Assembly: GCA_964637705.1 (NCBI GenBank)
Contig: CAZWVM010000058.1
Location: forward strand, 1-19,171
Origin: CAZWVM01 sp964637705
GTDB lineage: Bacteria > UBA8481
Length of the DNA stretch: 19,171 bases
Direction: 5' to 3'
The notes under the pieces are model-generated. The model saw nothing but the letters and a program-made list of their open reading frames with translations. It made no database searches and was not told where the DNA came from. The position numbers and the translations under genes were made by a program. Below are positions 17,309 through 19,171 of this stretch, in pieces. Each line of letters opens with the position of its first letter. Positions within the stretch are counted from its first letter, which is position 1.

Positions 17309-18252
17309 ACGCCCTCCGGCGGTCGCCTTCGCACGGTTCGGTGCGCCGCGCGCTCGCCGCGACGGCGCTCGTGGTTCTCTTCCTACCGCCCCTCCCGTCG
17401 CTCGCGCGAACGTCGGACGACGCCGGCACCAGTGCGGGCGCCACCCTGCGCCAGGCCCGGACGGCGCGCATGGCCGCGCTCGGGGGCGCCTCGGCCGCGG
17501 TGGACTACGGCGTGGAAGGCGTGTGGGGCAACCCGGCCACGTTGATCTCGATGGACCGCCGGGAGGTGAGCCTCTCCCGCGTCCAGTCCTTCGCGGACAT
17601 CACCTTGAACATGATGGCCGTCGGAATGAGGATCGGCCGGCGCCATGCCGTGGGGCTGAGCTACACGGCCATCGGGTACGGCACGATCGAGGGGAGGGAC
17701 GCGACGGGACGATCGATCGGTCAGGTTCGCGCGGGCGACGACGTGGGCTCTCTCTGCTACGCGTTTCGCCCCGCCGATTCCGTCTCCGTGGGCCTCACCG
17801 GCCGATGGGTCGGCCAGCGGCTGGGAACGGACGGAGCGCACACCCTGACGAGCGACCTGGGGATCGCCTGGCATACGCCTTTCACCGGGCTGACGCTAGG
17901 CGCGGCGGTGCAGAATCTCGGGGGATCGTTGACCTTCGTGCGCGAATCCTTCCCCTTGCCGAGGACGTGGCGGGTCGGGGTCTCCCAGGCGCTTTTCGGC
18001 GGGAGGTTTCTGGCCGTCGCGGACGCCGTCAAGCCGCGGGACGCCGGTTGGGAGGCAGCTTTCGGTCTCGAGGCGCACGGCGCGTCCTTTTTCGCGCTCC
18101 GCTCCGGCGGTATCGTGCGCGGTGACCGTTCGTTCGAATACACGGCCGGTCTGGGCGTCCAACTCAAGGGAATCTCCTTCGACTATGCCTGGACGCCGCG
18201 TTCCGGAGGCGTGGACAACCAGCAGAGATTCAGCCTCGGGGTGGAATACTGA
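17305..18252 (+). CDS. PorV/PorQ-family outer-membrane beta-barrel protein
   Basis: The 315-residue protein has an arginine-rich N-terminus and a hydrophobic signal sequence with likely cleavage after residue 34 (SLA/RT). The segment at about residues 52-78 (RTARMAALGGASAAVDYGVE, then GVWGNPATL) is the hallmark of the PorV/PorQ/UPF0164 group. The rest alternates amphipathic strands and turns and ends in an aromatic residue (FSLGVEY), as in outer-membrane barrels. Its ATG overlaps the stop of the giant gene by four bases (ATGA, 17305-17308), implying translational coupling. In the type IX system, PorV binds substrate C-terminal domains at the outer membrane. A dedicated role for the giant protein is likely but inferred. 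Related proteins are also FadL-like, so a lipid-binding role cannot be excluded. Confidence 0.82.
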   Translation: MNALRRSPSHGSVRRALAATALVVLFLPPLPSLARTSDDAGTSAGATLRQARTARMAALGGASAAVDYGVEGVWGNPATLISMDRREVSLSRVQSFADITLNMMAVGMRIGRRHAVGLSYTAIGYGTIEGRDATGRSIGQVRAGDDVGSLCYAFRPADSVSVGLTGRWVGQRLGTDGAHTLTSDLGIAWHTPFTGLTLGAAVQNLGGSLTFVRESFPLPRTWRVGVSQALFGGRFLAVADAVKPRDAGWEAAFGLEAHGASFFALRSGGIVRGDRSFEYTAGLGVQLKGISFDYAWTPRSGGVDNQQRFSLGVEY

Positions 18253-18281
18253 AGGACGCCTTCGCCCTCTGGTTCAGCTGA
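18252..18281 (+). pseudogene. Relic of the CNBD gene's 3' end
   Basis: Beginning at the final base of the PorV-like stop codon, 30 bases match the end of the CNBD gene (3209-3238) at 29 positions. They would encode KDAFALWFS plus a stop, against KDAFAFWFS in the intact gene. No start codon or preceding domain exists here, so this is a fragment. Similarity does not extend in either direction. Confidence 0.7.
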
Positions 18282-18291
18282 GCGCCGAAAA

Positions 18292-18408
18292 GGTGTCAGG
18301 CATTAACAAATTAACAACCGGCAAGCGCGTCGCAACGCAGGTTGAGGCATTGAATTTAGGAGACATCAGAGTTGATGACGAATTGTTAATGTGTTAATGC
18401 CTGACACC
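18292..18408. mobile_element. 117-bp REPIN- or MITE-like element with 26-bp inverted ends
   Basis: Arms at 18292-18317 and 18383-18408 are reverse complements at 25 of 26 positions and enclose a 65-base centre without coding potential. Each arm begins GGTGTCAGGC and continues into AT-rich sequence; the left arm carries two tandem ATTAACAA copies (18302-18317). Composition is far more AT-rich than the flanks. Short elements with such ends resemble REPINs moved by RAYT transposases, or MITEs; no transposase is present here. It lies between convergent genes and could also end transcription from both sides. Confidence 0.7.
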
Positions 18409-18415
18409 GTTACTT

Positions 18416-19171
18416 CTACGCCTTCGTGATCCGCCAGACTTGCGCCATGGTGTGCGCCGGGTCGAACCGGATGTCCCAGATCTTCCCGCCCTTCCAGGCA
18501 TAGGTCTTCTCCGAGAGCAGTTCCTTCGCATGGAAGGTCTCCCAGTCCTGGATCCCCCAGAGGTCCAGGGGCAGGTAGAGATTCGTTGACTGGGGGTGGA
18601 ACGGGTCGAGGCTGACGGCCACGATCACGATGTTCGACCGGTCCGGCGTCATTTTCCCGTAGAAGAGGACGTTCTCGTTGTCGCATTTGAAGAAGAGCAG
18701 GTTGTCGTATTCCTGCAGCGCCGGGTTCTCGCGCCGGATCGCGTTCAACCTGGCGATCAGGTCCTTGATGTTGCCGGGCCGGTCCCAGTCCCAGACCTTG
18801 TATTGATACTTCTCGGAGTCGAGATACTCCTCCTTGCCCGGCTCCTTCGGGGTTCCCTCGCAGAGCTCGAACCCGTTGTAGATGCCGTAGACCGAGGAGA
18901 GGGTCGCGGCCAGGACCGCGCGCATCTGGAAGGCCGCGCGTCCGCCCTTCTGAAGGATCACCGGAAGGATGTCGGGGGTGTTGGCGAAGAGGTTGCCCCG
19001 GTAATACTCCTTCATCTCCGACTGCGTCAACTCGCGCAGGTAGTCCGTCAACTCCTGCTTCGTGTTCCGCCAGGTGAAGTAGGTGTAGGACTGCGTGAAG
19101 CCGGCCTTGGCGAGCCTCTTCATCATCTTGGGCTTGGTGAAGGCCTCGGAGAGGAAGATCAGGTCCGGATA
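18416..19171 (-). CDS. glgE: Alpha-1,4-glucan:maltose-1-phosphate maltosyltransferase, C-terminal part
   Basis: GlgE (GH13_3) transfers maltosyl units from maltose 1-phosphate to alpha-glucan chains in the cytoplasm, in the trehalose-to-glycogen route. Only the last 251 residues are visible; the gene enters from beyond the right edge. The usual length is about 650-700. Visible family signatures are YPDLIFLSEAFTKPKMMKRL, GFTQSYTYFTWRN, NTPDIL, ATLSSVYGIYNGFELCE and KEEYLDSEKY. The glutamate in LSEAF (ninth visible residue) corresponds to the general acid/base, and Asp67 in NTPDIL to the conserved third acidic residue. The nucleophile Asp lies outside the window. The gene converges on the PorV-like gene, with the REPIN-like element between. 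Its 30-base end has a diverged copy at 3391-3420. Confidence 0.95.
   Translation of the reverse strand, partial: YPDLIFLSEAFTKPKMMKRLAKAGFTQSYTYFTWRNTKQELTDYLRELTQSEMKEYYRGNLFANTPDILPVILQKGGRAAFQMRAVLAATLSSVYGIYNGFELCEGTPKEPGKEEYLDSEKYQYKVWDWDRPGNIKDLIARLNAIRRENPALQEYDNLLFFKCDNENVLFYGKMTPDRSNIVIVAVSLDPFHPQSTNLYLPLDLWGIQDWETFHAKELLSEKTYAWKGGKIWDIRFDPAHTMAQVWRITKA

Overview
The window comes from a GC-rich Gram-negative bacterium that I cannot name. It carries a PorV/PorQ-type outer-membrane protein, a giant secreted repeat protein ending in a FlgD-Ig/type IX-like sorting domain, and GlgE. That mix suits the FCB group or one of the candidate phyla with T9SS-like C-terminal domains (Elusimicrobiota, Omnitrophota, Eisenbacteria and similar). 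This placement is inference; there is no rRNA or marker gene to confirm it.

Layout. (1) Positions 1-3238 hold three plus-strand genes: an MBOAT O-acyltransferase of the AlgI type (253-1716), a membrane-anchored SGNH-like protein 13 bases downstream (1730-2734), and a stand-alone cyclic-nucleotide-binding-domain protein (2789-3238). The first two form the usual pair for O-acylating a cell-surface or exported polymer. (2) Positions 3239-3613 are non-coding: a nested hairpin, a small relic of a minus-strand gene end, then an AT-rich putative promoter. (3) Positions 3614-17308 are one uninterrupted gene for a 4,564-residue exported protein. It has a signal peptide, about 42 kelch-like blades, an Fn3-like domain, seven Ig-like units (six of exactly 90 residues), 13 larger Ig-like repeats with D-x-D-x-N loops, a calcium-loop region and a C-terminal sorting domain. 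Its stop codon overlaps the start of a PorV/PorQ-family gene (17305-18252). (4) Positions 18253-18415 hold a 117-bp element with near-perfect 26-bp inverted ends, resembling a REPIN or MITE. (5) Positions 18416-19171 hold the C-terminal part of glgE on the minus strand, entering from beyond the right edge.

The most unusual features are the giant protein with its coupled PorV-like partner, and the scars around this 15-kb block. The last 30 bases of the CNBD gene recur (29/30) directly after the PorV-like gene. A diverged copy of the last 30 bases of glgE (25/30) lies after the CNBD gene. The simplest reading is that a convergent CNBD/glgE junction was duplicated around the block, so the block looks like an insertion. 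Within the giant protein, blades recur with a period of three and the large Ig-like repeats with a period of five, recording growth by multi-domain duplication.
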